Source: Actinomucor elegans
Lineage: Eukaryota; Mucoromycota; Mucoromycetes; Mucorales; Mucoraceae
Assembly (NCBI GenBank): GCA_026027325.1
Contig: JAMSLZ010000006.1
Coordinates: 2,356,001 to 2,420,000, forward strand
Direction: 5' to 3'
Length of the DNA: 64,000 nucleotides
Shown: positions 10,092 to 21,817 of the stretch, one piece after another
Numbering within the stretch: the first letter of the stretch is position 1
Layout: each line of letters opens with the position of its first letter
Translations under genes and position numbers: made by a program
The notes under the pieces: model-generated
Databases searched by the model: none
Seen by the model: only the letters and a program-made list of their open reading frames with translations
Told to the model about the DNA's origin: nothing

Positions 10092-13000
10092 TCAAGATGG
10101 TAAAGAATAGGTAGAATCGTTGGATAGCGCAAGGTCGTCTACGTCTTCATCTTCGTCTTCATCTAATACAGGTGGACCTATTCAGCAGTTAAGTATATTT
10201 AGAAATAACAAAAAAAAAAAAAAAAAAAAAAAACTTACCATCCATATGTTTCTCCAGATCAACAATCGCGTTAGGCGCACCATCCATATAGTTGACGCTA
10301 TTACGGTTACTACGTCCATGTTCTTCACGTAATCGAAGGGTAGTTTTACGAACAAGACCTTCAGCAAACTGATTCTTGTCTACAATTACTTCTTCTACTT
10401 GTTCAACGGATTTGCGAGGCTCTTCTTGAACTTCTGTTTCATCTTCAATACGACGTGGTGCAGCATCACCATCCTTGGTAGCCCAAAAGATGTAATCAAA
10501 CTCGCTCATAAACAGGTTAAAGATGGTAGCAGGAATACCAAGTGTTGGAGAAAACACAATACTGACATTTCGCATTGTCATCTTATTGATATCTGAGTGT
10601 TGAACCACGCGTCTCAAATGGGCCGTCAAAGCTCTCAGTAAAGTATAGTTAGAAAGTGGCAATACAGACACTAAACGACCTAATTCATTAACCCTGTCCT
10701 TACGATCCAGTAAATCTATTCTCCAATGTTAGTGCACTGATATGTATTGGGGGTGATGGGTTGCCCTTACCAATGACATGTAAAAAGTCCATACGATGCT
10801 CTCTGGTCAAGACACTTGTCGGTAACTCACGGAGCCACATCTTTAGCAAGCCAGCTACTACATGCACATCGTACTCTTCTTTTGCCGCTAGCAGTTGAAC
10901 ATCGCCTTCTTGATTGAATCGTTCTTTCAATGCCTTCATGGTGGAATTACTACCACTCAAACGATACAATCCTTCTTCTGACACAGCATTCATGGCATCC
11001 AAGTATTCGATGCAACGATAAACGACTGCAGGCAATTCATAGCCTTCTTTTACGCGAGAAATACGCACGGCTTCTTCCAATGAGACCCCAAAGACCTGCT
11101 TAGCGGGTTTGACGGGCATCTCTTCAGCATACTTGTTACGTGATCTATCGTTCTGTTCATGCGATGAACGTGACAAGAACCCACGCAGTCCAGAACTGCT
11201 ATTGGATGTCGTATTGCTGGTAGTAGCAGACGAAGATTGTGAAGGTCGAGGTGGAGACTGTTGATATTGCTGCTGCTGTTGAAGCTGTTGTACTTGTAAT
11301 TGGCCTTCACTACTATTGAACAGCATCTTTTTGCCCCAGAATGTCATGCGGTGTGCTTTATTGCGTGCTTTCTTTTCTGGCTCAGTTTCAACTACTGGTT
11401 CTTCACGACTAATAATGGTGGGTGAAACAGCACGTCTGTAGTTGTGGAAATTAAGTTGATCTTCGTTTTGCTGTTGCTGCTCATTATTGCTAATCAAGTT
11501 GCCCATGGAACTGCGACGTACAATGGCTGGTCGAGGTGTTTGTAACGTGTTGGAGCTACGTGGAACACCTTGCTGATGATGATCTAGACTTATACGCGAC
11601 GCTTCAAACGAAGAAGACCATGTATGATTCACGTTAGGGTTAGACGAAGGTAAAGAGGTAGAAAAGTTGGTGGAATCTGTAGTGCTTTCGCTAGAGATAG
11701 AGGGTGTAGGGCGGCTGTATTGATGACCAATGGCCATGCCGATTTCTTCGTTATTGCCACAGGTCGGCACGGAAGTAAGCTTTTCCATATCTGCGTTTCC
11801 CACATGATCCATCTTCAAGTGACTGATGGGTGTAGCTGAAATGGCTCGTATTTCACCTTTAGACAGCTTACGTGGCTTTTCATACTTGGATTTTTTGGAG
11901 GATTTGTGATGCACTGCTTCATCTTCTACTATACTGATGTTTTGCAAGAGAGCGTGTACCCAAGTATCACGATCATCGTCTGAATTAGCACAGAGAATGT
12001 GTCTAACGCTATGCGTGGAACCAACACGTTTTTGTTCAACAATCAGGAAGGCATGGCGATAGACACTATTGGAATCATCATTGGAAGAAGAGGAACCATG
12101 CATTTGAGTACCAATTTGTGCATTAGTCAGTCGAATAGACCCAAGTTGAGTTCCTTCTTTCTAATTATACATTTTATAGGAGTCAGCGTATTAATATGTA
12201 ATATAGGAGCGTTTGTACTTACAGATTCATAGTATTCTAACACGGATTCATTTAGAACAAAGTAGCGAGTCTTCCATCCACCAAAATTTTTGCCTCGCTT
12301 GGTAAGATAGCCTTCTTTTTGACCCGAGATCTAAGTTAAATATGAGTAAGAAACAACTTTATATATATATATATAACTATTGGTGTGAGTATGTGCGTTT
12401 TACCTGATAGACCTTGGTATCCATGACATTTGTACTCAAGAAATCACAAAGGTCTGCTGGATCTTCCAACGGTAATGATACAACGTGTTGTAAATACTGT
12501 TCCAATGCGACTTTTCGTTGATCCACTTTGGTAGGCGCGTTATTAGAAAACAAGGCTTTATCAGGTAGTTTACCAATTTTACTAGAGATAGTACGGTTAC
12601 GCTGAGCCTTCAACTACAACAAGTTTCAGTTTGGATCAATTCTCTTCCATCACGAGGATTTTTTTTTTTTTTTTTTTTTACCTTGGAATCAAGACTTAAA
12701 AAGTCAGAATAAAGCTTCTCAACACGCCAACGTTCTTCAAATTCACCATCCTCTTCACGATAGACGCCTACAGACAAAATGAAAGAAACAACTTCTTTTC
12801 CTTTATCATTTGGTTTGATATTGGATCCAACTACTTTGATACAAACGTTGGCCATACTGCCCATCAACGTGTTGGTCTGTTTCTTGGTTTGAGTGAAATC
12901 TGGACTGGCTACAGATGCAGGGTGATGATATTCCTCTTGTTGACGTGATTCTTCATCATTAATATAGCTGAGATCAGTACGTGACGTAGAAAAGATAGTG

Positions 13001-13938
13001 CTCTCGCGTTTTCCTCGGTAAATCGTATTGTTTGTAGTTGTGGATGATGAATTAGAGGATATGGTATTAGTTGAAGTATTAGTTGTAGAATTAAAGGTAT
13101 TATTAGTATTATTAGTAGTAGTTGTATTAATAGGTCTTGTCAAACTAAAGGTAGAAGAGGAAGGAGGAAGAGGAGGGGAAGCAGCACGCATAGTAGGATC
13201 ATGTTCCAAAGCAGCTCTTGCAGGTGGCATCATACTATCTCTTTGACGTGCTTTACGTACTTCCAAGCTACTCGAAGATTTACTAGGTGAAGGTACAATA
13301 AAAGGTGAATGGTTTCGATTGGTGCTTGGTAAAGGTGCACTGTCCTTGCGCAGTTGATGTTGCTGTTGTTGCTGATATTGTTGTTGTTGTTGTTGTTGCT
13401 GTTGCTGGTATCTGGGTGAAGTAGGCGAATGAGGACCAGGAGCAGGAGAACCAGGAGAAGATCTACCATTCATGTTATTGGTATCTTCACTACCAAAATT
13501 ACTTTTGATATAGCTTTCAGGCTCCTGTTCCATCATCTTTAGGCCAAAATCCTCGGTTTTTTCCTTCAATGGACGATAAGGCGAACGAGGTGGTGGCATA
13601 GGACTAGTTGGAAATGTATTTTGGTTGTACTCCACAGGCGAAGGCGTAGTTTCACTGCTTGGAGTGGAAGCAGCGTCATCTTGCTCTGCGATTTCTCGGA
13701 GGGCCTGAGGTGAGATAAGCAGAGAAGTGACTCTTTGCTTTCGAGTTATTTCTTTTTCCAAGCTATTGACTTGGTCTTGAAGACCATCGCGTTCTGCTGA
13801 TAAGCGAACATTATCTTTTTGGAGGTTTTGGATCATGACACGTTGTTTCTCGATAATTTTCCAAAGCTGATCGTTTTGTGAACGTAAATGAGGAATCTCG
13901 TCTTGTCCATAGTTGATGTTGGGCTGTGGAGAAGACAT
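10092..13938 (-). CDS. PX-PH-RhoGAP protein (Bem3-like GTPase-activating protein)
   Basis: Six exons (13938-12682, 12613-12404, 12330-12223, 12160-10771, 10715-10239, 10177-10092) give 1175 residues. Order: N-terminal coiled coil (about 15-70), long low-complexity region with polyQ, a PX domain split by intron 1 (about 360-485), a PH domain (KEGYLTKRGKNFGGWKTRYF to WVHALLQ, about 490-595), a Ser/Gln-rich linker and a RhoGAP domain (about 879-1065). The arginine finger is in GLYRLSGS (about R925), with LLKMWLRELP and NVSIVFSPTLG. PX-PH-RhoGAP is the layout of yeast Bem3, which switches off Cdc42 at growth sites, so a role in hyphal polarity is inferred. The C-terminus is acidic (LDEDEDEDVDD). 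Introns 1 and 5 hold long A or T runs directly behind their donor sites. Confidence 0.9.
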
Positions 13939-14413
13939 ACTTTAAGTTAAAGAGTGGAAGGGGTTAGTTATATTACAACCAACTTGAAAGTGTGTGAATT
14001 ATAAGAGAAAAAGAGGATACACAAGTAATAGAAACGAAGAACAAGGTTAATAATAATATAATAATTAAACAAAAGCTAAGGCGCCTAATAAAAGCAGGGA
14101 GGACAAGGTAGAATATAGGGGGGAAAAGACGCTGTTTTACCGTATATTTTTAAGCAATACAATGCAATAACAGAGAAACTCTTTAAGAGATGTCTTTTTG
14201 CTAGGTAAAAAGTCTTCAATTCATATTAATCTACACTTCTTTAACACTTTAAACAGTAACACCAAATGAGATCAAATTACAGGCGGAAGTTGATCTCTTT
14301 GTGTGTTACATTATCAATAAATAGAAGCTATTGTCATTTAATCTTAATAATTTGCACTTCAATCTTGAAAAGAAGTTGTTTGTTTTACTACAAAGAAAAG
14401 CACTGGGAGGCAA
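13939..14413. other. 475-bp gap upstream of the RhoGAP gene
   Basis: It probably holds the promoter and 5' leader of the minus-strand RhoGAP gene. No repeat copy or other gene was seen. Confidence 0.5.
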
Positions 14414-15650
14414 TTGGTATTCCTATGTTTTTTTTTCATTAAGAAGCAGGCAATGAAACAAGCTAATATAAGCTATTTTAGTCTTATCACGGGCGAAAAG
14501 GACGATTCTGGTAATCCTTTGCAGTCCGTGGAATCAAACTGCGAATACATCGTACCACCATCCACTAATCTGTCTCGATCAGCTTCGCTAGCACTCAAGA
14601 AGCACCAAGCTGTTCACTTTCGTTCATCATTGAGGATACATAACTGGTACTATAGTAATACATCCTATACAGCCATGCTTATAGATCGTATAATAGGTGC
14701 CATCAATCAATACTTTTTAACTGTCAGAGGATTTTGTCTCCATAGTAGGTGCAGCACATCAAAATATCAAAAGCTAGAGTGTACAGGAATGAGCCAATAC
14801 CTTGTTTATTCCTATTATTGTAACAGTTGATCAATTAGAAGTTAATGACATCGTATTACCTTCCTCCTTGGACAATATACGCTCTGTTTACGCCCACTCT
14901 AAACAAGATAACAGGATCTTTTGGGCAGACATTTCACTATCGATATTCGAACGGATCAAATCCTTGTTCATCGTAAGACTACTCATAGTCACCCTATGAT
15001 TATCCTCAGATACAAATATACAGAGCTTTGGGTATTAGATCAGGGCAACAATCTGAATATCTGGTTCATTCTTCTCACTTACCATTTATCTTTAATTTTA
15101 TTTTTACATTTCAGTGCTTTCAGCTAATTCCAAATGTCTGCTAGATTCTACTCTCACAATTCCATACATTATGTTTATCCAATGATACATCTATTATTGC
15201 GCACTTTGATCGTTATAGGTGATCTAGATTGTTGGATCAAAATGTCCCTGCCGATCTCGGAGACATATGTAAAGTTATTCAATGTGCCCTGTCATGCCAA
15301 TGTGCTATATTTGCTATGCATACCGATGAACAGATCAGTGCATGAAACGGATAGATGCGTAGACCCTGCACTTCTTTACTAGCTGTGAAAAACTGACAGC
15401 TGTACCAACTGTCAATGACCAACATCTTTGGGTGCAAGATATGAATATGGAACAATGGCAATATATAATGCAAGAAAAAAAAATTAGACTTTCAAGTTAT
15501 GAAGAGCTTTCATCAACAATAGTTCAAATCGCAGTAAATGAGTATTCTATTTTGGACATTACTATGGCAATTGTGAGTATGGACTTGGTTGGCCCTATTG
15601 CAGTTTGGAATGAGTTACCAACTGTTGATTGTATAGGTTAGAACAAGTGT
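14414..15650 (+). pseudogene. decayed gene with an LDL-receptor YWTD-type propeller segment
   Basis: The + strand keeps protein-like stretches in shifting frames, broken by stops and frameshifts: ESNCEYIVPPSTNLSRSASL (frame of 14414), then NIRSVYAHSKQDNRIFWADI (frame of 14802), then YTELWVLDQGNN, then LTAVPTVNDQHLWVQDMNME further on. The IRSVYAHSKQDNRIFWAD part resembles LDL-receptor class B (YWTD) beta-propeller repeats, and ELWVLDQGNN fits the next blade. No single open frame covers it and no splice pattern rescues it. Most likely a dead copy of a secreted or membrane propeller protein; the family call is tentative. Confidence 0.4.
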
Positions 15651-15870
15651 TTGAAGCACTTTTAATGGTGTTGATTCTTAGAGAGCAAAAATGGTAGCAG
15701 GAGTAGTTAATTATTCATAGAATCAACAGTTCAAGATATACTCTTGAAATATGAACACTGTGAAACCGGACGCATTGACAGAATAAGTTGCATGAGTGGC
15801 TAAACGGCATGAAGGACCCTGATGCATGATCATGATCGGTGTACAAGAGATAGCAGATTTTTACTCAAAG

Positions 15871-15911
15871 ACACTCACTATAATGAGCGATTGTATCTAT
15901 ATCAAACACAT
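15871..15911 (+). repeat. 173-bp repeat family, copy R4 (partial)
   Basis: Forward partial copy: ACTCACTATAATGAGCGATT then TATCTATATCAAAC. Confidence 0.45.
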
Positions 15912-16023
15912 TCAGTTAAAAAAAGACTAAAGTGATTTTTTTTATAAAAAAAAAAGTGGTTAAATGCTTGACATATCGCTATAAGCGTTGGTGCAATTAC
16001 GTTTGTTTTGTCAACTATCACTT

Positions 16024-16130
16024 GGTCTCCGATCAATCCGAGCATACAGTGTTGATCTAGAAGGCATTAATCATATTACATGCTTCCTATGCATCCGCCT
16101 TATCGTCAAATACGACCTTTATTTTATTAA
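16024..16130 (+). repeat. 173-bp repeat family, copy R5 (divergent)
   Basis: Forward copy: GTCTCCGATCAATCCG at the start and GCATCCGCC, ACCTTTATTTTATTA at the end, the latter shared with R8; the middle is poorly kept. Confidence 0.45.
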
Positions 16131-16529
16131 TGGTCTTGGCACGCTATACAACAATGTGCTAGTATGCTCAAAAATTTGAAATCTTGGAAGCACTTCAGTA
16201 CTAAAGCCAACTGAAAGCTTTATGAGCATTCTATTCATTCGAATTTTTAAAGCGTCTCATCGTGTTTAAGCCTACTTGTAAATATAGTCATGGCACGTAT
16301 ATTTATGATTAATTTGAAAAGACATGCGTATATGTTTGGTGCACTCTGTTGTTCTACTACCCAAACATCCAAGCCATCATAAAGTCCTTGCTTCAAATCA
16401 TCTATGCTTCACAATTCCAGCCAAAACAATCGATAAAAGCCGGCATTTGTAGTCATGAAATTTGCCTGGATTACAGCAATTATTTATAAATAAACACAAT
16501 AAGCAATTACGTTATATTATCAAGCACGA

Positions 16530-16875
16530 TGTTGGCCATAAGAAAAGAAGCTTTGGTAAGGTTAGAAAAGGCAAAAGTGGAGCAAGTTTATTAGGTTTAT
16601 ACCGTGAAAAAGGATTTTTTTGTAGAGTTACACAGCAAAATGTGCCCTGAACATGAGTATAACGAGGCGAATTGCCTTGTTTGTGCTATGATTTCCTTGG
16701 TTTCTATTTGTGAGATGGATTCAGTTTTAGGACAGATCGAAACAAGCCGTAGATTATTTTGAGGGACGGGTGTAAACGCTGGTTTGGTCTTTATCAATGG
16801 GCGGATTTTAACATATCTTGAGGCGTATATACAAGCTAACCCATGCTTGTTAGCTGGTTCTCAAAAAAATTAATA
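16530..16875 (+). pseudogene. decayed coding fragment, unknown family
   Basis: One + frame reads VELHSKMCPEHEYNEANCLV and then, past a TGA, VNAGLVFINGRILTYLEAYI, which looks like real protein sequence. Further stops occur upstream. No start, splice pattern or known family was found. Confidence 0.3.
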
Positions 16876-17330
16876 TATATCCTTCAATCCTCTCTCTTCT
16901 ACCATGTTTATGGCGGCACTATGTTCTAAAAAACTAGGAAGTGCACCTTATGCTTTACTACTCTTCTGCCTCGATTAAGCCAATCCTTTCAAGGAACTTT
17001 TAATGCTCGTCTTTGTACGATTCTTTCCATTCTTCTTCCCATTATCACAATTAAAGAATAGACACATGCATTCAGCGCCTTTTTTTCTTTACTATACTTT
17101 ACCCTAAAAGGAGCACACAATCCAAAAAATAACATTTTCAACGTGACCATTAGCATAGTCATTAAAAAAAACCCGATACTAGTTCCTAACAGTCTAATGC
17201 ATCCTATAAACAAATACAATAAAACTTGGTTAGCTGATGTTCGATTTACTGGTACAAACAGCTATGTATTGCTAAAACCGAGCTAACGAAGTTTATAACC
17301 GATGAATACAAATATTATTTAGGCTGGATT

Positions 17331-17411
17331 GAGGTTTTGGTAGATGCACCAGCTCATTTTGAGATGAACTACTGATCAGATGCGACATTAGATCGAACTC
17401 GACCGAGATCC
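17331..17411 (-). repeat. 173-bp repeat family, copy R6 (well kept)
   Basis: Inverse copy with GGTTTTGGTAGATGCACCAG, CTCATTTTGAGATG, CTGATCAGATGCGACATTAG and CGACCGAGATC in order. Confidence 0.8.
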
Positions 17412-18254
17412 TGCACTTCAAATTGGCACCCTACTATTTTCTGAGCCATGATTTTTTGCAGTTTGAGATATGTCAAGTAGGAATCATCACCTACAACGCC
17501 TTAAATGTATATTAGCTATTTGGTTGTTTAATGCATTTTGTAGAAAAATAGATTCTCGTTCGAAAGAGAAAAACTTTTCACAAAGCAATAATGGTTACAA
17601 TCTTTGATTGTAATAGGAGTAAAACTAGATATTATAATGATAACGCTTGTATAACAAAAGGTACAACCTTGTCAACATACTGGTTTAGCAAAGTGTTGCA
17701 TTATATGTGTATTCAAAGTTTAAAGTATATACTTACTGGCTGAAGAGCTGGACACGGTTGTGGTACGTGTTAAAAATATAGTATATTGCTTTCTTCACTC
17801 ACTCGGTTACAAATTGTTCATTTTCAAGTAGAATTGAATCTGTGCTTAATTTCAATAGATAAAAATAATTTTCAGATTCATTTTAAACCTGTGTTTGACC
17901 AGTAGAAAATTTTCAGAGACACAGCAAGTGTCTCAACAAACTTTATGCAGTATTTTATTATGTATTTGGTACTGTAAATCATACATTATATTTTCTTAAA
18001 TTTAGATATTATCGATGAAAAAATTTCGAGGCTTTTGAATTTTTGAAATACGGACATAGCTCGTTTGAAAAAAGATAAAATATCAAATATTTGAGCGTGC
18101 TCCTTTGTATGTCTTATCTAGTATGTAGATTATAATTTACCTCGAGAATACCGATAACGCCATTAATAAAAATATGTGCTGGCGATTCATGCCTGTGTTA
18201 TTTTTCTGGGATCAAGTAAATTTTAGTACTATTTTGTATACTATTGGATCTTCC

Positions 18255-18300
18255 CACAGATCTCGATCAAATGTCCAATTAGATTAGTATTCCATGCTTA
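18255..18300 (+). repeat. 173-bp repeat family, copy R7
   Basis: Forward copy: ACAGATCTCGATCAAATGTC then ATTAGATTAGTATTCCATGC. Its anchor is 173 bp before that of R8. Confidence 0.7.
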
Positions 18301-18418
18301 AAGGAAATTGGTTCACTTAATGTAACCTTTTTAACTGAAATAAAGCAAGTTTATTGTTCTACCATTGGCTATAGCAGTAAATACTTGCAGTGACGTGAAT
18401 CTGAACTAATAAGTAATA

Positions 18419-18515
18419 AATCTCTCAACAGATTTTGGTACAATATCGCATTTGATGAGTAGTGCTTGCCCAGAATGAGCCGTTGCATCCGCCAAAACCT
18501 TTATTTTATTAGAAT
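18419..18515 (+). repeat. 173-bp repeat family, copy R8 (well kept)
   Basis: Forward copy: TATCGCATTTGATGAGTAGT, GCCCAGAATGAGC, GCATCCGCCAAAACCTTTAT. The R9 anchor follows 174 bp later. Confidence 0.8.
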
Positions 18516-18602
18516 ACAGTGCACATAGTGCCTTGATAATTACTGAAAGTAATAATAAATAAATTATGTATAAACATGTAATCATTTATTGTTCTCTTAT
18601 TA

Positions 18603-18680
18603 CCCAATCTCGATCAAAATCACATCTGATGATCATTCCATGTTCGAAATGCGCTGCTGTATCTACCACAACGTTCATTA
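18603..18680 (+). repeat. 173-bp repeat family, copy R9
   Basis: Forward copy: CAATCTCGATCAAAATCACA, TCTGATGATCATTCCATG, GCGCTGCTGTATCTACC. Third of three copies in register (R7-R9). Confidence 0.8.
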
Positions 18681-19251
18681 AAGTAAGTAAAATAAATACA
18701 CTGCTATAATAATCTTGGTTTAAGTGAGCACTTATGCCTGGTAAAGTCGTGTTTGCATTAATTTGATAAATTAGCCATTTTAAAGATGCAGTACTCAAAT
18801 GATACTCTTAGGTAGTACTGTCGAAGTTTCTCCAAGAGCAAAAGTACATTATTTGGATTCGATTTCTACTTACGCCAGGCAAATTATAATATTGTACTGT
18901 GATCTCGAGTAAAAAAACGCTGTATAACACAGTACTGCATCAAAACGTTATTGGCGCTGATACCTATTATTACTATCATCCGAAAGGGTGCTATTATGTA
19001 ATAATTGTTGCTCAAATTTTAAATCTAGAGGGTAAGGGAAACAATGGTTTTTTCCAAATTTATGCGGGAGTCAGCCACTTAGTATGTAATTAAACAAATC
19101 AAATGAAATAGCAGAATACGTCCATTTTGAATAATATATCGAATGATTGCTACAACTTCATTAGAAAGCTTACACAACATGTAGCTGTAATGTGTGACCA
19201 TAAATCATCACAGAAATAAGCTTCTTTTCACTGAATTTGTAGTCCGTTTTG

Positions 19252-19258
19252 TATAAAA
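19252..19258 (+). promoter_or_regulatory. TATA box of the GT47 gene
   Basis: TATAAAA lies 77 bases before the chosen ATG, followed by a pyrimidine-rich stretch (TTTCTTGCCCTC and a T run). Confidence 0.55.
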
Positions 19259-19334
19259 TTTCCATTCACGTCAAGCTCTTTTAATTGGTTGTTTCTTGCC
19301 CTCTTTTTTTTTTTTCTACACAATCAATACTGAA

Positions 19335-20594
19335 ATGGCAACTGTTCTACGGTTCAATAAGCGATGGATCATCTTGATGGGCGGCGTAGGCGCATTTGCC
19401 TTGACGATGATATTATTTAGTCTTCATAGAAAGGCAGCAACGCCAGCACCTCCATTGCCAGTACTCGATTTATCGTCGTATTGGCCAACGCCAATCGAGC
19501 AAGCCATCTGTCAACCCAAGATCTATGTGTATAAAGCATCTGATTCATTCCAGGTGTCCAAAAAGGTTCAAGATGAACAATGCCATATATCAAATTATAA
19601 TTCAGAAATCATCCTTCACGATCAACTCACTGATCCTTCGAGTCCCATTTATAAATATTATGTAACCGAAAGCCCAGAAGAAGCCAACTTCTTCTTTATT
19701 CCTTTCTTTGGCGCGTGTTATCTGTATAACTGTTGGGCTGAAAACGGATGGGACTGGAAAGAACGCTGTGAAGTCGATACGCGTTATGTAGATCCTATGA
19801 TGGATATGGTTATAAACGAGTTTCCTTACTGGAACCAATCTGGTGGCAAAAACCATATCATGATTCATCCTATGGACCAAACTTTTACTTATTATCAAAA
19901 CAATGCTCGATTCCAACCTGCCATCTTTTTGAAAACTGTAGGAGACAAGCGAGAGAAATGGATGCACCGTCATCGTTACCACCGGGACATTGTTATTCCT
20001 TCAGCTACACGTATGATCCATCATTTGCGCGCCAATCCATTGGACTTGCTGAATGCTGACGGTCAGCCCAAGAAGGGAAAACGCGATATATTTGTTCTCT
20101 TCCAGGGCTGCTGTCCTGATGTGAAGCCTGAAGATGAGTACTCGAACGGTATTCGCTCCTTGATGTTCCAGTATTTTGCTCATTATCCAGGCTACGAGAT
20201 TGGTAAAAGCATTGCAGATGAGGAATATATCAAGAAATTGGCTCGCGCAAAGTATGGTTTGAGCCCTATGGGTTGGACTTTGGATACAACACGTATTTGG
20301 GAATTCATGGCCTTTGGCGTGGTCCCTGTAGTTATTGCTGATGGCATCATTGAACCCTTTGAAATGGATGTGGACTGGGATTCATTTATTGTTCGTATTC
20401 GTCGTGATCAAGTACATCGTATAGACGAAATCTTGAGAGGTATTGATGATGAAGAATACGAGTACAAGCGTAAAAAGTTGTGGGAACACGGTAGACGTGT
20501 CGGCTTGGAAATGGATGCTTGGCATTTCATAGCTCGCGAATTATGTAGAATAGAAAACATCAAAGCGCCTGTCAACCTCGGCTTAGGTTATTAG
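19335..20594 (+). CDS. exostosin-family glycosyltransferase (GT47), type II membrane protein
   Basis: Single exon, 419 residues. A short basic cytosolic tail (MATVLRFNKRW) leads into one membrane anchor (about residues 12-31), then a stem with Pro/Ala and an exostosin (GT47) domain: PKIYVYKASDSF, EEANFFFIPFFGACY, RDIFVLFQGCC, KYGLSPMGWTLDTTRIWEFM and AFGVVPVVIADGIIEPFE. That last block is the family's nucleotide-sugar-binding region. Such anchors place it in the Golgi. GT47 enzymes transfer glucuronic acid or GlcNAc/xylose in other organisms; Mucorales walls contain glucuronic acid polymers, so a wall polysaccharide role is possible but inferred. The ATG at 19335 was preferred over an upstream non-ATG extension because it gives a normal anchor and follows the TATA box. 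Confidence 0.88.
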   Translation: MATVLRFNKRWIILMGGVGAFALTMILFSLHRKAATPAPPLPVLDLSSYWPTPIEQAICQPKIYVYKASDSFQVSKKVQDEQCHISNYNSEIILHDQLTDPSSPIYKYYVTESPEEANFFFIPFFGACYLYNCWAENGWDWKERCEVDTRYVDPMMDMVINEFPYWNQSGGKNHIMIHPMDQTFTYYQNNARFQPAIFLKTVGDKREKWMHRHRYHRDIVIPSATRMIHHLRANPLDLLNADGQPKKGKRDIFVLFQGCCPDVKPEDEYSNGIRSLMFQYFAHYPGYEIGKSIADEEYIKKLARAKYGLSPMGWTLDTTRIWEFMAFGVVPVVIADGIIEPFEMDVDWDSFIVRIRRDQVHRIDEILRGIDDEEYEYKRKKLWEHGRRVGLEMDAWHFIARELCRIENIKAPVNLGLGY

Positions 20595-20830
20595 ACTTCA
20601 TATAAACATAGCAATAGTAATAATAATAATATCCCACTTAATAATAAAAAAGCACGTCTCTTTTTCCCCCCCAAAAAAACAGTCCATACGATACAGTTAA
20701 TAAAGCTTCGTTTATCGTCTCTATTTCTTTTTTTTATTGATTGATAATAGTTTATAGTACAAATATTCTACATGCCTCTGTTTATTAAAGAAGGGAAAAG
20801 TCAGTTAAACCAACATGATCTTATTTGAAT

Positions 20831-21271
20831 TTACTCATTTACATACCTTTGCTTCATTTGCATAATAAGTGCAACCTTCTTTCCAATCATGGCGCCAAAC
20901 AGCTTACGATTACGTTCAATGTTCTTTCTTCTCCTTGCGACATTGGGCTTTTCGTAATATCTATTGGCAAACAATTCTTTACGCACTTTGTTTTGTGACA
21001 AGATGGAATTTAAACGTCTATAGGCGGTGTTGGGGTTGGTAACAGAGCCGATCGATCGACCAGAGTAGGCGTCAAGGGATGTAGAAAGCTCGCTAGGTGT
21101 ACGAAGCTCGGCTGCCAAAACACTAGGCATGGCAGGGGTTAATTCTTCTTTGGCTCCTCCTTCCACTTGTCTCATGACTTGCGATGTAGAGATTTGGCGC
21201 ATCCATTGCATGGGCGCTGCAGGTGCTGTGAATCGATGTGAGAGATTGAATAAAGTTGCTCGAAGTGCCAT
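20831..21271 (-). CDS. MRP21: mitochondrial ribosomal protein bS21m (Mrp21-like)
   Basis: Single exon, 146 residues. The N-terminus (MALRATLFNLSHRF...MRQISTS) looks like a mitochondrial presequence. The C-terminal part matches bS21: YRRLNSILSQNKVRKELFAN, then ANRYYEKPNVARRRKNIERN and a basic tail. bS21m is part of the small mitoribosomal subunit. It is convergent with the GT47 gene; a T/C/A homopolymer stretch lies between them at 20661-20680. The start is the first ATG and fits the presequence. Confidence 0.85.
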   Translation of the reverse strand: MALRATLFNLSHRFTAPAAPMQWMRQISTSQVMRQVEGGAKEELTPAMPSVLAAELRTPSELSTSLDAYSGRSIGSVTNPNTAYRRLNSILSQNKVRKELFANRYYEKPNVARRRKNIERNRKLFGAMIGKKVALIMQMKQRYVNE

Positions 21272-21817
21272 TCTGTATGTTTAATGAGCAAAAAGAAAGG
21301 GCCTGGTTCAATTTTTTTTTTTTCCTCGATGGGTTTTCTTTCGCAGTTATTTTAATCTCCGAAATCCAATCAGTATTAATTGGGTTTTCAGAAAAGAACT
21401 GCCTTACAATGGCTGTGTGCACATAGCTCTATCTTATGTAAGTTCTCGTAAACTTGGCACAATCAAACATATTATTTATAAAAGCGTGCTAATAGGTATA
21501 CCACTAGTATATCAAAGAAATAGGTCTCTTTGGAATAAAAATAGTATCATATCAAATCACCATTATCAAATTTAATAGGTACGTACACAGATACTCTGCT
21601 TGATACTGGTAACAGAATGTGCAAGATTGCAGTAGTTGAGAGAGAGAGAGAGATTTGATTATTAATAGATCAAACCAATCAACAGCAATCTGTGCGTAAG
21701 GAACATTTGAAATGAAAGTGCTGATACCTACTTTTTATTTGAATTTCTATGAACTTAAATGTGTTTGACAACTCAATATAAATTATAATAGATTAATAAA
21801 CTTATTTTGTGCACGAA

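Larger units (their letters stand above)
15651..19250. other. gene-poor gap with repeats and relics
   Basis: No intact gene. It holds six copies of the 173-bp repeat family, a decayed coding stretch near 16.5-16.9 kb and a T-run/A-run palindrome at 15937-15956. An open minus frame at 16989-17219 is hydrophobic and unrecognised; I do not call it. Confidence 0.6.

Noticed and set aside
13028..13246. Val/Leu/Glu-rich + ORF inside the RhoGAP gene
   Set aside because: Antisense of low-complexity Asn/Thr/Ser codons; no independent support.
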